This document shows, one piece after another, positions 19,841 through 27,268 of a stretch of DNA of 64,000 nt. Position 1 is the first letter of the stretch; the number at the start of each line of letters is the position of its first letter. The DNA is from CAWAMD01 sp963783045 (lineage in GTDB: Bacteria > Actinomycetota > Nitriliruptoria > Nitriliruptorales > Nitriliruptoraceae), in NCBI GenBank assembly GCA_963783045.1, contig CAWAMD010000005.1:1178001-1242000 (forward strand). The letters are read 5' to 3'. The notes beneath the pieces were generated by a model. The model saw only the letters and a list, made by a program, of their open reading frames with translations, did not search any database and was not told the DNA's origin. The position numbers and the translations under genes were made by a program.

Positions 19841-20149
19841 TCAGAGGGTGAGCAGCCACAGCACGCCGACGGCGGTCGCGACGGTCAGGGCGAGGTTCCG
19901 GGTCCGCCAGGTGACGATCCCGGCGACGGCCAGCGCCAGCAGGCGCGGCGCGAGCGTCCCCAGGTCGACGGCGTGGCCATGGCCGGCGAGGCTCGTGGCG
20001 AGCAGCGCGGCGATGACGGCGGGGGCGACATGGCGCAGCCCACGGCGGACGGCGGCCGGGAGCCGCTCGGGCGGGACGGCGCTGGCGAAGGCGACCCGCA
20101 GCATCCAGCTGATCAGGCCTGCGGCGGCGAGCACGGCGAACGCGGTCAT
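19841..20149 (-). CDS. azlD: AzlD-domain small membrane subunit
   Basis: A 102-aa membrane protein with about three to four hydrophobic segments, the small partner of AzlC in branched-chain amino acid exporters (BrnFE/YgaZH type). A strong site (GGAAGGAGG) stands 5 nt before the ATG at 20149, implying independent translation. The frame is nevertheless continuous with the end of azlC, with no stop between. Either the two are fused or a further indel has removed the azlC stop. Confidence 0.78.
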   Translation of the reverse strand: MTAFAVLAAAGLISWMLRVAFASAVPPERLPAAVRRGLRHVAPAVIAALLATSLAGHGHAVDLGTLAPRLLALAVAGIVTWRTRNLALTVATAVGVLWLLTL

Positions 20150-20867
20150 GACGCCTCCTTCCGTGAGGACGCCGGCGACCATCCCGGCGACGGCGCCGGC
20201 GAGCAGGCCACTGCCGTTCGGCAGGCCGCGGGCGAGGATGGTCACGGCGGCAGCGGTCAGCGCGGCGGCGAGTGCGGGGCGGTCGGTGCACCTGGGGACG
20301 AGCAGCCCGACGAACACGGCGGCGATCGCGATGTCGAAGGGCGCCCCGGAGCCCAGCGCCGGGCCGATCAGCAGGCCGGCACCGACGGCGGTCATCCAGA
20401 CGAGGGCGAGGGCACCTCCGGCGGTCAGCCAGTACCGGCGGAACCGGGCGGGGTCGTCCAGCTCCTCACGGCTCGATGCGATGGCGAACATCTGGTCCAC
20501 CATCAGGTGGGGCCCGAGCCAGCGGAACCAGCCCGGCTGGGGGCGGAACCGCGGCGCCATCGCGGCGCCGTACATGAGCAGGCGGGCGTTGATGATGGCG
20601 ACGGTCGCCAGCACCGTGACGACGCCGGCGCCCGTCCAGCAGGGTGATGGCGGCCAGGTGTGCGGAGCCGGCGAAGATCATCAGCGCGCTCGCGTATCCG
20701 ACGACGTTCGGCACCGGTCCGGTGGCGATGGCGACGCCGATGAGCATCCCGAAGGGGGCGACCCCGACGAGGATGGGGCCGATGTCGACGAGGGCGTCAC
20801 GGTCGAGCCGGCGCCGGTCGAGCGCACGGAGCCTCGGCGACCCCGTGCGCTGCAGGACGGCGCTCAT
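20150..20867 (-). pseudogene. azlC: AzlC-family branched-chain amino acid permease, one frameshift
   Basis: Large subunit of an AzlCD exporter, about 239 aa. The start is normal (FGMLIGVAIATGPVP, then ALMIFAGSAHLAAITLL), then the frame shifts at 20631-20633, where a CCC run appears one base too long. It continues with VLATVAIINARLLMYGAAM, typical of AzlC. Its ATG overlaps the stop of the upstream 60-aa gene as ATGA. After repair there is still no stop before azlD. Substrate class (amino acid efflux) is from the family; this protein's own cargo is unknown. Confidence 0.78.
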
Positions 20868-21046
20868 GCCGCCTCACCGTCCTGGGACGGTGAGGCGGAC
20901 CGGCGGGGAAGCGGGACGACGGCCCCGCCGCGCTCCTGCCGGCGGCGACGGCGGGAGCGGCGGGGGCCCAGCCGACGCGCACGTGCGGCCTCGGCGAGCA
21001 GCTCCTGGTGGCGGATGGTCATGATCAGGTAGGTGGTGTCGTGCAT
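20864..21046 (-). CDS. Small basic protein (60 aa), leader gene of the azl operon
   Basis: A 60-aa protein starting MHDTTYLIMTIRHQELLAEA followed by a run of Arg. It resembles short actinobacterial proteins of unknown function that share an N-terminal Y-x-x-x-x-R-x-x-E-L pattern. It has a GAGGAG site and an ATGA overlap with azlC, so azlC translation should depend on it. It is the first gene after the palindromes at 21134 and 21159. Function unknown; RNA binding or a coupling role are guesses. Confidence 0.65.
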   Translation of the reverse strand: MHDTTYLIMTIRHQELLAEAARARRLGPRRSRRRRRQERGGAVVPLPRRSASPSQDGEAA

Positions 21047-21133
21047 CGGGGTCTCCTCGGGTGTCGTGCTGACAACCGGCAGACTCCGTCATGACCCCTT
21101 CCACGCACATCGGCAGCGCCACCTATATGAGGC

Positions 21134-21173
21134 AGGGGCACTGCCTACGTCCATCCTGGCGGGCACTGCCCGA
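21134..21173. promoter_or_regulatory. Two operator copies between azl operon and FNT gene
   Basis: AGGGGCACTGCCTAC (21134-21148) and GCGGGCACTGCCCGA (21159-21173) match the palindrome at 18543 in the GGGCACTGCC core. They lie 88 nt upstream of the 60-aa gene and about 94 nt upstream of the oppositely oriented transporter gene, so one or both promoters may be controlled. Confidence 0.55.
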
Positions 21174-21201
21174 AGGCCACCGTCCGGGGCATCACGTCGA
21201 C

Positions 21202-21220
21202 GACGGTAGGGCCTACCGTC
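21202..21220. promoter_or_regulatory. Perfect 9-1-9 palindrome upstream of the FNT gene
   Basis: GACGGTAGGGCCTACCGTC is perfectly symmetric around one base and lies 46 nt before the transporter ATG. Its GTAGG/CCTAC core resembles the half-sites of the neighbouring operators, so it may bind a related regulator. Confidence 0.5.
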
Positions 21221-21266
21221 TGGCGACCATCGCCGCCCCCGACGGCGAGCATCCCGGGAGCCCCCC

Positions 21267-22151
21267 ATGGCCGACAACCTGACCGAGGCCTTCCGTCAGT
21301 CCGTCGAGGAAGGCGCCCAACGCGTCCACCGCACCTGGCCGGCACTGCTCGCCACGGGCATGGTCGGCGGCATCGACGTGAGCGTCGGTGTGCTCGCCGC
21401 GCTGATCGTCCGCGACCACACGGGCAACGAGCTCGCCGCCGCCCTCGCCTTCAGCATCGGCTTCATCGCGCTGACGCTCGCCGGCAGCGAGCTGTTCACC
21501 GAGAACTTCCTGCTCCCCGTCGCCGCCGTCGCCGCCAAGAAGGCCCGGGTCGGTCAGGTCCTGCGCCTGTGGGTCGGCACGGCGCTGACGAACCTGCTCG
21601 GCGGGTTCGTCATGATGGTCATCATCGTCCACGCGTTCCCGGACGTGGGGGACACGGCGGCCGAGGTCGGCAACGTGTTCGTCTCTCGCGGCATCGGGCT
21701 GCAGGGCTTCTCCAGCGCCGTGCTCGCCGGCATCGTCATCACGCTGATGACCTGGATGCAGTCCGGCGCCTCGACCCTCGGTGGCCGGCTCGTCGCCGCC
21801 ATCAGCGCCGCGTTCCTGCTCTCGTTCGGCCACCTCTCCCACGTCATCGTCGCGTCCCTGGAGGTCTTCGCCGGGATCCTGACCGGGGCTCCGTACGGGT
21901 ACGCGGAGTGGTTCGGGATGTTCCTGCTGTGGGCGGCGGGGAACGCCGTCGGCGGGATCGCCCTGGTCACGCTGCTGCGTCTCGTGCAGGTGGGGCCACG
22001 CCGGGTGGCCGCCGAGCGCAAGCGCCACGTCGACGTGAGCGAGGGGGACGAGAGCCGCTCCGCCGCCGAGGCCGCCGGCGGGGACGACACGAGTGATGCG
22101 GACGACGCGGACCCCGAGGACGCACGCGAGTCGGAACCTCACACGACGTAA
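21267..22151 (+). CDS. Formate/nitrite transporter (FNT) family membrane protein
   Basis: A 294-aa membrane protein with about six hydrophobic segments between residues 25 and 250 and a long acidic cytoplasmic tail (about residues 250-294). Family features include GSELFTENFLLPVAAV and LGGFVMMVIIVHAF. It is closest in type to YfdC-like FNT proteins, whose substrate is not settled. The divergent intergenic region carries three palindromes, so its expression is probably tied to the azl/OsmC island. Anion selectivity cannot be read from sequence here. Confidence 0.85.
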   Translation: MADNLTEAFRQSVEEGAQRVHRTWPALLATGMVGGIDVSVGVLAALIVRDHTGNELAAALAFSIGFIALTLAGSELFTENFLLPVAAVAAKKARVGQVLRLWVGTALTNLLGGFVMMVIIVHAFPDVGDTAAEVGNVFVSRGIGLQGFSSAVLAGIVITLMTWMQSGASTLGGRLVAAISAAFLLSFGHLSHVIVASLEVFAGILTGAPYGYAEWFGMFLLWAAGNAVGGIALVTLLRLVQVGPRRVAAERKRHVDVSEGDESRSAAEAAGGDDTSDADDADPEDARESEPHTT

Positions 22152-22307
22152 GGCCAGCCGCACCTCGGTCCCCCGTCCGGCCGCCGCCGGAGAGCGGGGG
22201 CGTGGACGGGCGTCGGTGCCGCACACGCCGGCGTGCAGGCCCGATCCCACAGCATGGTCGGTGCGCACCCGCGCAGCACCGCACCCGCTCCCGACCGAGG
22301 AGTCCCC

Positions 22308-22856
22308 ATGGCAACGCAGGACATCATCGACCTGCTCACGAGCGACCACGACCTCTTCCGCAGCCTCTTCGACGAGCTCGAGACCTGCCGTCCCGACGAG
22401 CGCGGCGACCTCTTCCAGAAGATCGTCTTCGAGCTGGCCCGTCACGAGGCCGCCGAGGAGTCGATCGTGCACCCCACGACCCGTGACGAGGTGGCCCAGG
22501 GCGAGGCGGTCGCGAAGACGGCCCTGGAGGAGGAGAGCAAGGCCGAGAAGCTCATGGCGAGCATGGAGTCGATGGACTCGCAGAGCGACGAGTTCCTCGC
22601 CTCCTTCCGCGAGCTCCGCGACGACGTGCTCCAGCACGCCACCTACGAGGAGTCCGAGGAGTTCCCCCGCCTGCGCGAGCTCGACGAGCAGCGCCTGACC
22701 GCGATGGCCGACGGGTTCCGCAAGGTGAAGGAGACCGCGCCGACGCATCCGCACCCGAAGACCCCGCAGACGCCGGAGGTCCGCGCGGCCGTCGGTCCGA
22801 TCGCCGGCATCTTCGATCGCGCGCGCGACGCCGCCCGCGAGGCCGTCGGCTCCTGA
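22308..22856 (+). CDS. Hemerythrin HHE-domain protein
   Basis: A 182-aa cytoplasmic protein with a four-helix hemerythrin domain. Candidate di-iron ligands are in TSDHDLFRSLFDELE, LARHEAAEESIVHP and LQHATYEESEEFP. The C-terminus (about residues 145-182) is Pro-rich then helical. Such proteins sense or store oxygen, iron or nitric oxide. The ATG at 22308 has a GAGGAG site; it follows the FNT gene in the same direction at 156 nt. A strong hairpin terminates it. Confidence 0.88.
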   Translation: MATQDIIDLLTSDHDLFRSLFDELETCRPDERGDLFQKIVFELARHEAAEESIVHPTTRDEVAQGEAVAKTALEEESKAEKLMASMESMDSQSDEFLASFRELRDDVLQHATYEESEEFPRLRELDEQRLTAMADGFRKVKETAPTHPHPKTPQTPEVRAAVGPIAGIFDRARDAAREAVGS

Positions 22857-22911
22857 TCGACGCCGTCGGGACCGTCGCCCGGCTGCGGCCGGCCGTCCCG
22901 GCGCAATCCCT

Positions 22912-22936
22912 GGCCCGGCGCCCCAGGCGCCGGGCC
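22912..22936 (+). terminator. Hairpin after the hemerythrin gene
   Basis: A perfect 11-bp inverted repeat (GGCCCGGCGCC, loop CCA, GGCGCCGGGCC) lies 56 nt after the stop. No T-tract is present, as is usual in such GC-rich genomes. Confidence 0.7.
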
Positions 22937-23051
22937 TCGCTGTGCGTTGCGCCGCTCGTCCCGTTCGGGGATCGCATGCCGTGGACGCCGGCAGCTGGCA
23001 TGCTCGCACGAACGGGTCACCCGCTGCCCCGAATGGGCCGTATTCTGCGTC

Positions 23052-23073
23052 ACCCTGTCGGAACCGACAGGGT
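23052..23073. promoter_or_regulatory. 10-bp inverted repeat just after a -10-like element
   Basis: ACCCTGTCGG, AA, CCGACAGGGT (23052-23073) is perfectly symmetric. It begins 6 nt after TATTCT (23041-23046), so it may be an operator over the start point or a 5' hairpin of the receiver-like gene at 23171. Confidence 0.5.
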
Positions 23074-23170
23074 CGCGAGGGGGCTCCGGGCTCCGCTCAT
23101 CGGCTTTCCTGTTTGGCGCGCGGGCAGCGTCGGCAGAGGCCGACGCCGCGGGATGGAAAGGAAATCCGCG

Positions 23171-23830
23171 ATGCAGACGGCCGTGGTCATCATCGACGAC
23201 GACCCCGTGTTCCGGGAAGCGATCCGACGGTCGCTGGCCAGGGGGGGACGCTTCCGCGTCGCCGCCGAGTGCGATCGGATCGACGTGGGGCTGGAGGCCG
23301 TCCGCATCCACCAGCCGGGGCTCGTGATCGTGGATCGCTCCACGGACCCCGGGTGGGGGCCTGACACCCTCGCCACGCTGCGATCCGTGTGTGCCGCGGC
23401 GCAGGTCCTCACGGTCGGCGACGGCGCCGACGGGTCCGGTGCCGATGGGACCGCGCCCACCGACGCGGATGCGCATGCCGACGTCCACGACCTCGAGGCG
23501 ATCACCGGCGCTCTCCTGCAGCTACAGCAGCAACGCGACCAGCCCGGTACGTCGCAACGCCGGCGCACGCGGGTGCACCCCCGTGGACGCAGCCCCTACG
23601 TCACCGGGGACCGCATCCAGGTGCGGGACGACGACGGGACACCACGCGTGGCGGTCGTCTCGGACGCCATCGCGACCGACAGCCTCGACGACGCCCGACG
23701 GTGGCGGCTGCTGTGCCGGTGGGCGGACCCCGACGGCGCCAGCATGGCGATCCCCGTCTACTGCGACGACCACGGCCACGGTCCGCTCATCGTCGACCCG
23801 TCGGGGGCCCTCGCTCCGCGGACGCCGTAG
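23171..23830 (+). CDS. Receiver-like protein with unrecognised C-terminal domain
   Basis: A 219-aa protein. Residues 1-85 resemble a response-regulator receiver: acidic pair in VVIIDDDPVFRE, possible phospho-acceptor Asp in LVIVDRS, Thr in VLTVGDG; the conserved Lys is not evident. The middle is acidic, and the C-terminus (about 125-219) is not a helix-turn-helix or any output domain I recognise. An in-frame frame extension upstream lacks a start with a good site; AAAGGAAA before the ATG at 23171 supports it. No kinase is adjacent. Confidence 0.6.
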   Translation: MQTAVVIIDDDPVFREAIRRSLARGGRFRVAAECDRIDVGLEAVRIHQPGLVIVDRSTDPGWGPDTLATLRSVCAAAQVLTVGDGADGSGADGTAPTDADAHADVHDLEAITGALLQLQQQRDQPGTSQRRRTRVHPRGRSPYVTGDRIQVRDDDGTPRVAVVSDAIATDSLDDARRWRLLCRWADPDGASMAIPVYCDDHGHGPLIVDPSGALAPRTP

Positions 23831-23860
23831 GCAGCGACGGCGATACCCCCGGCTCGGACG

Positions 23861-23872
23861 TACGCTGCGGAC
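23861..23872 (+). promoter_or_regulatory. Leaderless promoter of the sirtuin gene
   Basis: TACGCT at 23861-23866 ends 6 nt before the ATG at 23873. That spacing puts the transcription start on the start codon, so a leaderless mRNA is predicted. No ribosome site is visible. Confidence 0.5.
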
Positions 23873-24763
23873 ATGACCGTCCCCGCCGCCCCGGCGTCCC
23901 ACGACCCCGCGACCCTCCACGACCGCGCGGCCCTGATCCGCCTCGTCGCGGCCGGCGACGTGCTGGTGCTCACCGGCGCGGGTGTGTCCACCGACTCGGG
24001 GATCCCCGACTACCGCGGGCCGAGCGGCCGTCGCCGGCACGCCGCCCCGATGACCTACCAGCGGTTCGTCGCGTCCGCCGAGGATCGGCGTCGGTACTGG
24101 TCCCGCAGCCACCTCGGCTGGCCGCGGGTCGCGAACGCGCTCCCGAACGTGTCGCACCGCGTGGTGGCCGCGCTCGAGGACGGCGGCCGGCTCAGCGGTG
24201 TGGTGACCCAGAACGTCGACGGCCTGCACACCCGCGCCGGCAGCCGCGACGTGGTCGACCTGCACGGCCGGCTCGACACCGTGGTGTGTCTCGGCTGCGG
24301 CGACCGACGCCCGCGCCTCGAGGTCGCCCTGCGGCTCGACGCCGTCAACCCGGCCTTCCGCGCCACCGTCGATGCCGTCGGCGGACTGCGCCCCGACGGT
24401 GACGTGGCGCTCACGGCCGCGGACGAGTCGCGCTTCCGCGTCGTCGACTGCCGCCGCTGCGGCGGGATCCTCAAGCCGGACGTCGTCTTCTTCGGCGAGG
24501 CGGTCCCGCGCGAGCGATTTCAGCGCTCGCTGGCGCTGCTCGACCGGTCGAGGTCCCTGCTCGTCCTCGGCTCGTCCCTGACGGTCGGATCCGGCTACCG
24601 GTTCGTCACGGCGGCCGCCCGACGCGGGCTCCCCGTCGCGATCGTCAACCGCGGCACGACTCGAGGGGACCCGCACGCGACCGTGAAGCTGGACGCCGGC
24701 CTCGCCGACGTGCTCGGGCCCCTCGGCGATCAGCTGGCGCCCGCCCCGGCCACCAGCGCCTGA
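23873..24763 (+). CDS. NAD-dependent protein deacylase, class II sirtuin
   Basis: A 296-aa sirtuin that removes acyl groups from lysines using NAD. The NAD motif is TGAGVSTDSGIPDYRG (about 33-48), then TQNVDGLH, the catalytic His in VDLHGRLD, zinc pairs CLGC and CRRC, and VVFFGEAVP. The GIPDYRG form and the long zinc insertion place it in the SIRT4-like class II group. CobB-type control of acyl-CoA synthetases is the usual bacterial role; target unknown here. Confidence 0.92.
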   Translation: MTVPAAPASHDPATLHDRAALIRLVAAGDVLVLTGAGVSTDSGIPDYRGPSGRRRHAAPMTYQRFVASAEDRRRYWSRSHLGWPRVANALPNVSHRVVAALEDGGRLSGVVTQNVDGLHTRAGSRDVVDLHGRLDTVVCLGCGDRRPRLEVALRLDAVNPAFRATVDAVGGLRPDGDVALTAADESRFRVVDCRRCGGILKPDVVFFGEAVPRERFQRSLALLDRSRSLLVLGSSLTVGSGYRFVTAAARRGLPVAIVNRGTTRGDPHATVKLDAGLADVLGPLGDQLAPAPATSA

Positions 24764-24785
24764 CCCCCGGCACCCCGACCGGGGG
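24764..24785 (+). terminator. Hairpin after the sirtuin gene
   Basis: CCCCCGG (24764-24770) and CCGGGGG (24779-24785) form a 7-bp stem with an 8-nt loop directly after the stop codon; the following sequence has no T-tract. Confidence 0.6.
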
Positions 24786-24903
24786 CCGGTCGTCCCCGAA
24801 GGGCCGAGGCCTGACCGTCCGGACCGGGCGCGGCGCCTGCCGGACCGTACGCAGCAGGTCACGCTTCGTACGGAGATCGAGGGAGCGACAAAGGGAGCGG
24901 CCG

Positions 24904-25926
24904 GTGCTGCACGACCATCCGGGACACCGTCTCGACCGGCTCCGCGAGGAGCTCGACCGGGCAGGCGCCCCCGTCCCACTCGAGGGACCGGTGGGACGGG
25001 CGCTGCTCGAGGAGGTCGACGCGGCCCGGTCGCCGCGTCCCCACGAGGGGCGGATCCCGACCTTCGGCAGCGTCATCATGACGAGCGATCCCGCCGAGGT
25101 GCCGCGTCTGCCCGGGGTGACCATGGTGCCCGTCGACGACACGCCGACCGCGGATGCCCGCCGGTTCGCGGACGGGCAGCGGACCTTCCTCGTCCGCGAC
25201 CCGGAGCGCGTCCACGCCGTCGCCTGCCTCACCCGCGGGACCGCCGACGTGGCGCGGCTCACCAGCTTCGTGCAGGAGGCGGATCTCCTGGCGGTGCGCC
25301 GGACCCCCGCGGGGACCGTGGACGTGGTCACGCCGGACGCGGGCCTCATCTGGGACGGCAGCCGGTGGCTCGGCAAGCCGCGCGCCGAGATCGTCGCGGA
25401 GCAGCTGCAGCAGTCGGTCGAGGAGTGCGATCCTGCCGTGCTGCAGGGGCTCCTCGAGCTCTGCGTGCAGTGGTGCAGCCCGGAGGGGATCGGCGTCACC
25501 CTGGTGTGGGACCCGAAGCAGACGGGTGGCTTCCCGGGCGTGGAGGCGACCCGCCCGGTCCCGGCGTTCACGGTCACGAACCGGGTCCACTTCCCGGCGC
25601 TGCGCAGTGCGATCGCCCAGGCCGACGGTGCCATGCTCGTGACGGCGGACGGCGTCGTCACCGGGTACGGCGCCACGCTGCTGCCCAGCCGCGCGGCCCG
25701 TGAGGCCGTGCCGCCGGGCCGCGGCACGCGGCACACCTCGGCCCACCGCTACTCCCACGATCATCCCGAGCTCGTGGTGCTCGTCGTCTCGGTCGACACG
25801 CCGGTGTCGATCTACGTGCGCGGCGAGCGCCTCGACGTGGTCCTCACCAGGGTCCTCGGCGGCGCCTCGACGTCCGTGAGCGCGACGGCGGGCGGAGCCG
25901 CCCGCGGGACGCCCGCCGGGTCATGA
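24904..25926 (+). CDS. DisA_N-like (diadenylate cyclase-domain) protein
   Basis: A 340-aa protein. The C-terminal half (about residues 185-325) fits a diadenylate cyclase domain, which makes c-di-AMP from two ATP: ADGAM (the DGA motif) and GRGTRHTSA where the family has GTRHRAA, then VVLVVSVDTPVSIYV. The RHR motif is RHT here. The N-terminal half (1-180) is not recognised and replaces the membrane or helix-hairpin domains of CdaA and DisA. The GTG at 24904 has a GGGAG site. It is convergent with a CBS-domain transporter, overlapping by 6 nt. Confidence 0.65.
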   Translation: MLHDHPGHRLDRLREELDRAGAPVPLEGPVGRALLEEVDAARSPRPHEGRIPTFGSVIMTSDPAEVPRLPGVTMVPVDDTPTADARRFADGQRTFLVRDPERVHAVACLTRGTADVARLTSFVQEADLLAVRRTPAGTVDVVTPDAGLIWDGSRWLGKPRAEIVAEQLQQSVEECDPAVLQGLLELCVQWCSPEGIGVTLVWDPKQTGGFPGVEATRPVPAFTVTNRVHFPALRSAIAQADGAMLVTADGVVTGYGATLLPSRAAREAVPPGRGTRHTSAHRYSHDHPELVVLVVSVDTPVSIYVRGERLDVVLTRVLGGASTSVSATAGGAARGTPAGS

Positions 25927-27268
25927 CGTGGGCCCCGCCGGCGGCGGCGCGGCGACCTCCACGTCCCCGGCCCGGCGGCCGGCGAGGCTGCGCACCCGCA
26001 GCTGCCAGCCCTCCACCTCGACGGCGTCCCCACGCCGGGGCAGGCGACCCAGCACCTCGGTGAGGTAGCCGGACACGGTCTCGGCCTCCCCCTCCGGCAG
26101 GACGAGACCGACGAGGCGCCGGAGCTCGTCGCGGCGCACGGTGCCGGCCACGACCCAGGTGCGCGGCCCGGTCCGTCGTGCCAGCCCGCCGGCCGGGTCG
26201 AACTCGTCCTCGATCTCGCCGACGAGCTCCTCGAGGACGTTCCTCGAAGGTGAGCATGCCCGCGGTGCCGCCGAACTCGTCGACGACGAGCACCGCGTGG
26301 GCGCGGTCGGCACGCATGTCGCCCAGCAGGTGCTCGAGGTCGCGGCTCTCGGGGACGGCCAGGACGGGCCGGAGCATGTCCGACACGGTACGACCGGCGA
26401 GCTCCTCGTCGTCGGCGATGAGCACGTCCTTGACGTGGACGATCCCGATGATGTCGTCGAGGTCGTCCCCGTAGACGGGAAAGCGGGTGAAGCCCGTGTC
26501 CCCCGCCCGGTCGAGCACGTCGGCGATCGGCGCGCCGGCCGGCAGCGCCACCAGGTCGACACGTGGCGTCATGGCCAATTCGGCGTCGATCTCCGAGAGG
26601 CGGAGCGCCGCGGTCAGCACCCGCGCGTCCTGCGCGGAGACGGTGCCGTAGCGGCGGGACTCGCGCAGGGCGAGCAGCAGCTCCTGGGGGGTGTGCACGA
26701 GCCCGACGTCGTCCACCGGCTCGATCCCGACCATCCGTACGAGCGCGTTCGCCGTCCAGTTCAGCGCGACGATGAGCGGACGCAGGACGATCACGAAGAC
26801 CCGGAACGTCCGCGCGAGACGCAGGGACACGTCCTCGGCCCGGCCGAGCGCCAGGTTCTTCGGTGCCATCTCGCCGACGACCATGTGCAGCAGCACGACG
26901 ATCGCGAGACCGATCGCGAAGGCCAGCGCCCCGCGTGGCCGGGCCGGCAGCCCGGCGAGGTCGAGCGCCCGCTCGAGCAGCGCCGCGGCGGCCGGCTCGG
27001 CGATCGCGCCGAGCCCCAGCGACGCCATGGTGATGCCGAGCTGCGCGCCCGAGAACGTGATCGAGAGCTCCTGCAGGGCGGCCAGGGCCTGCACGGCACG
27101 GGGATCGCCTGCCTCGGCGCGCTCCTCGATCCGCGCGCGGCGGGCGGCGAGCAGGCTGATCTCCACCGCGACGAAGAACCCGTTCGCGACGAGCAGGGCG
27201 AGGGTGGCCGCGACCGCCCACCACGAGAACGTCCCGTGCTCGACGACGGCGAGGACTCCGGGGGTCAT
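25921..27268 (-). pseudogene. CNNM/CorC-type membrane protein with CBS pair, one frameshift
   Basis: Hemolysin-C family transporter-like protein, about 448 aa if repaired, thought to export Mg or other divalent ions. The N-terminal DUF21 membrane domain has VANGFFVAVEISLLAARR and LGITMASLGLG. The CBS pair follows (MTPRVDLVALPA, then VVDEFGGTAGMLTFE), then the CorC_HlyC tail. The frame breaks in a TT run at 26240-26241, which is one base too long. Its ATG overlaps the stop of the next CNNM gene by 4 nt, so they form a coupled pair. Confidence 0.83.
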
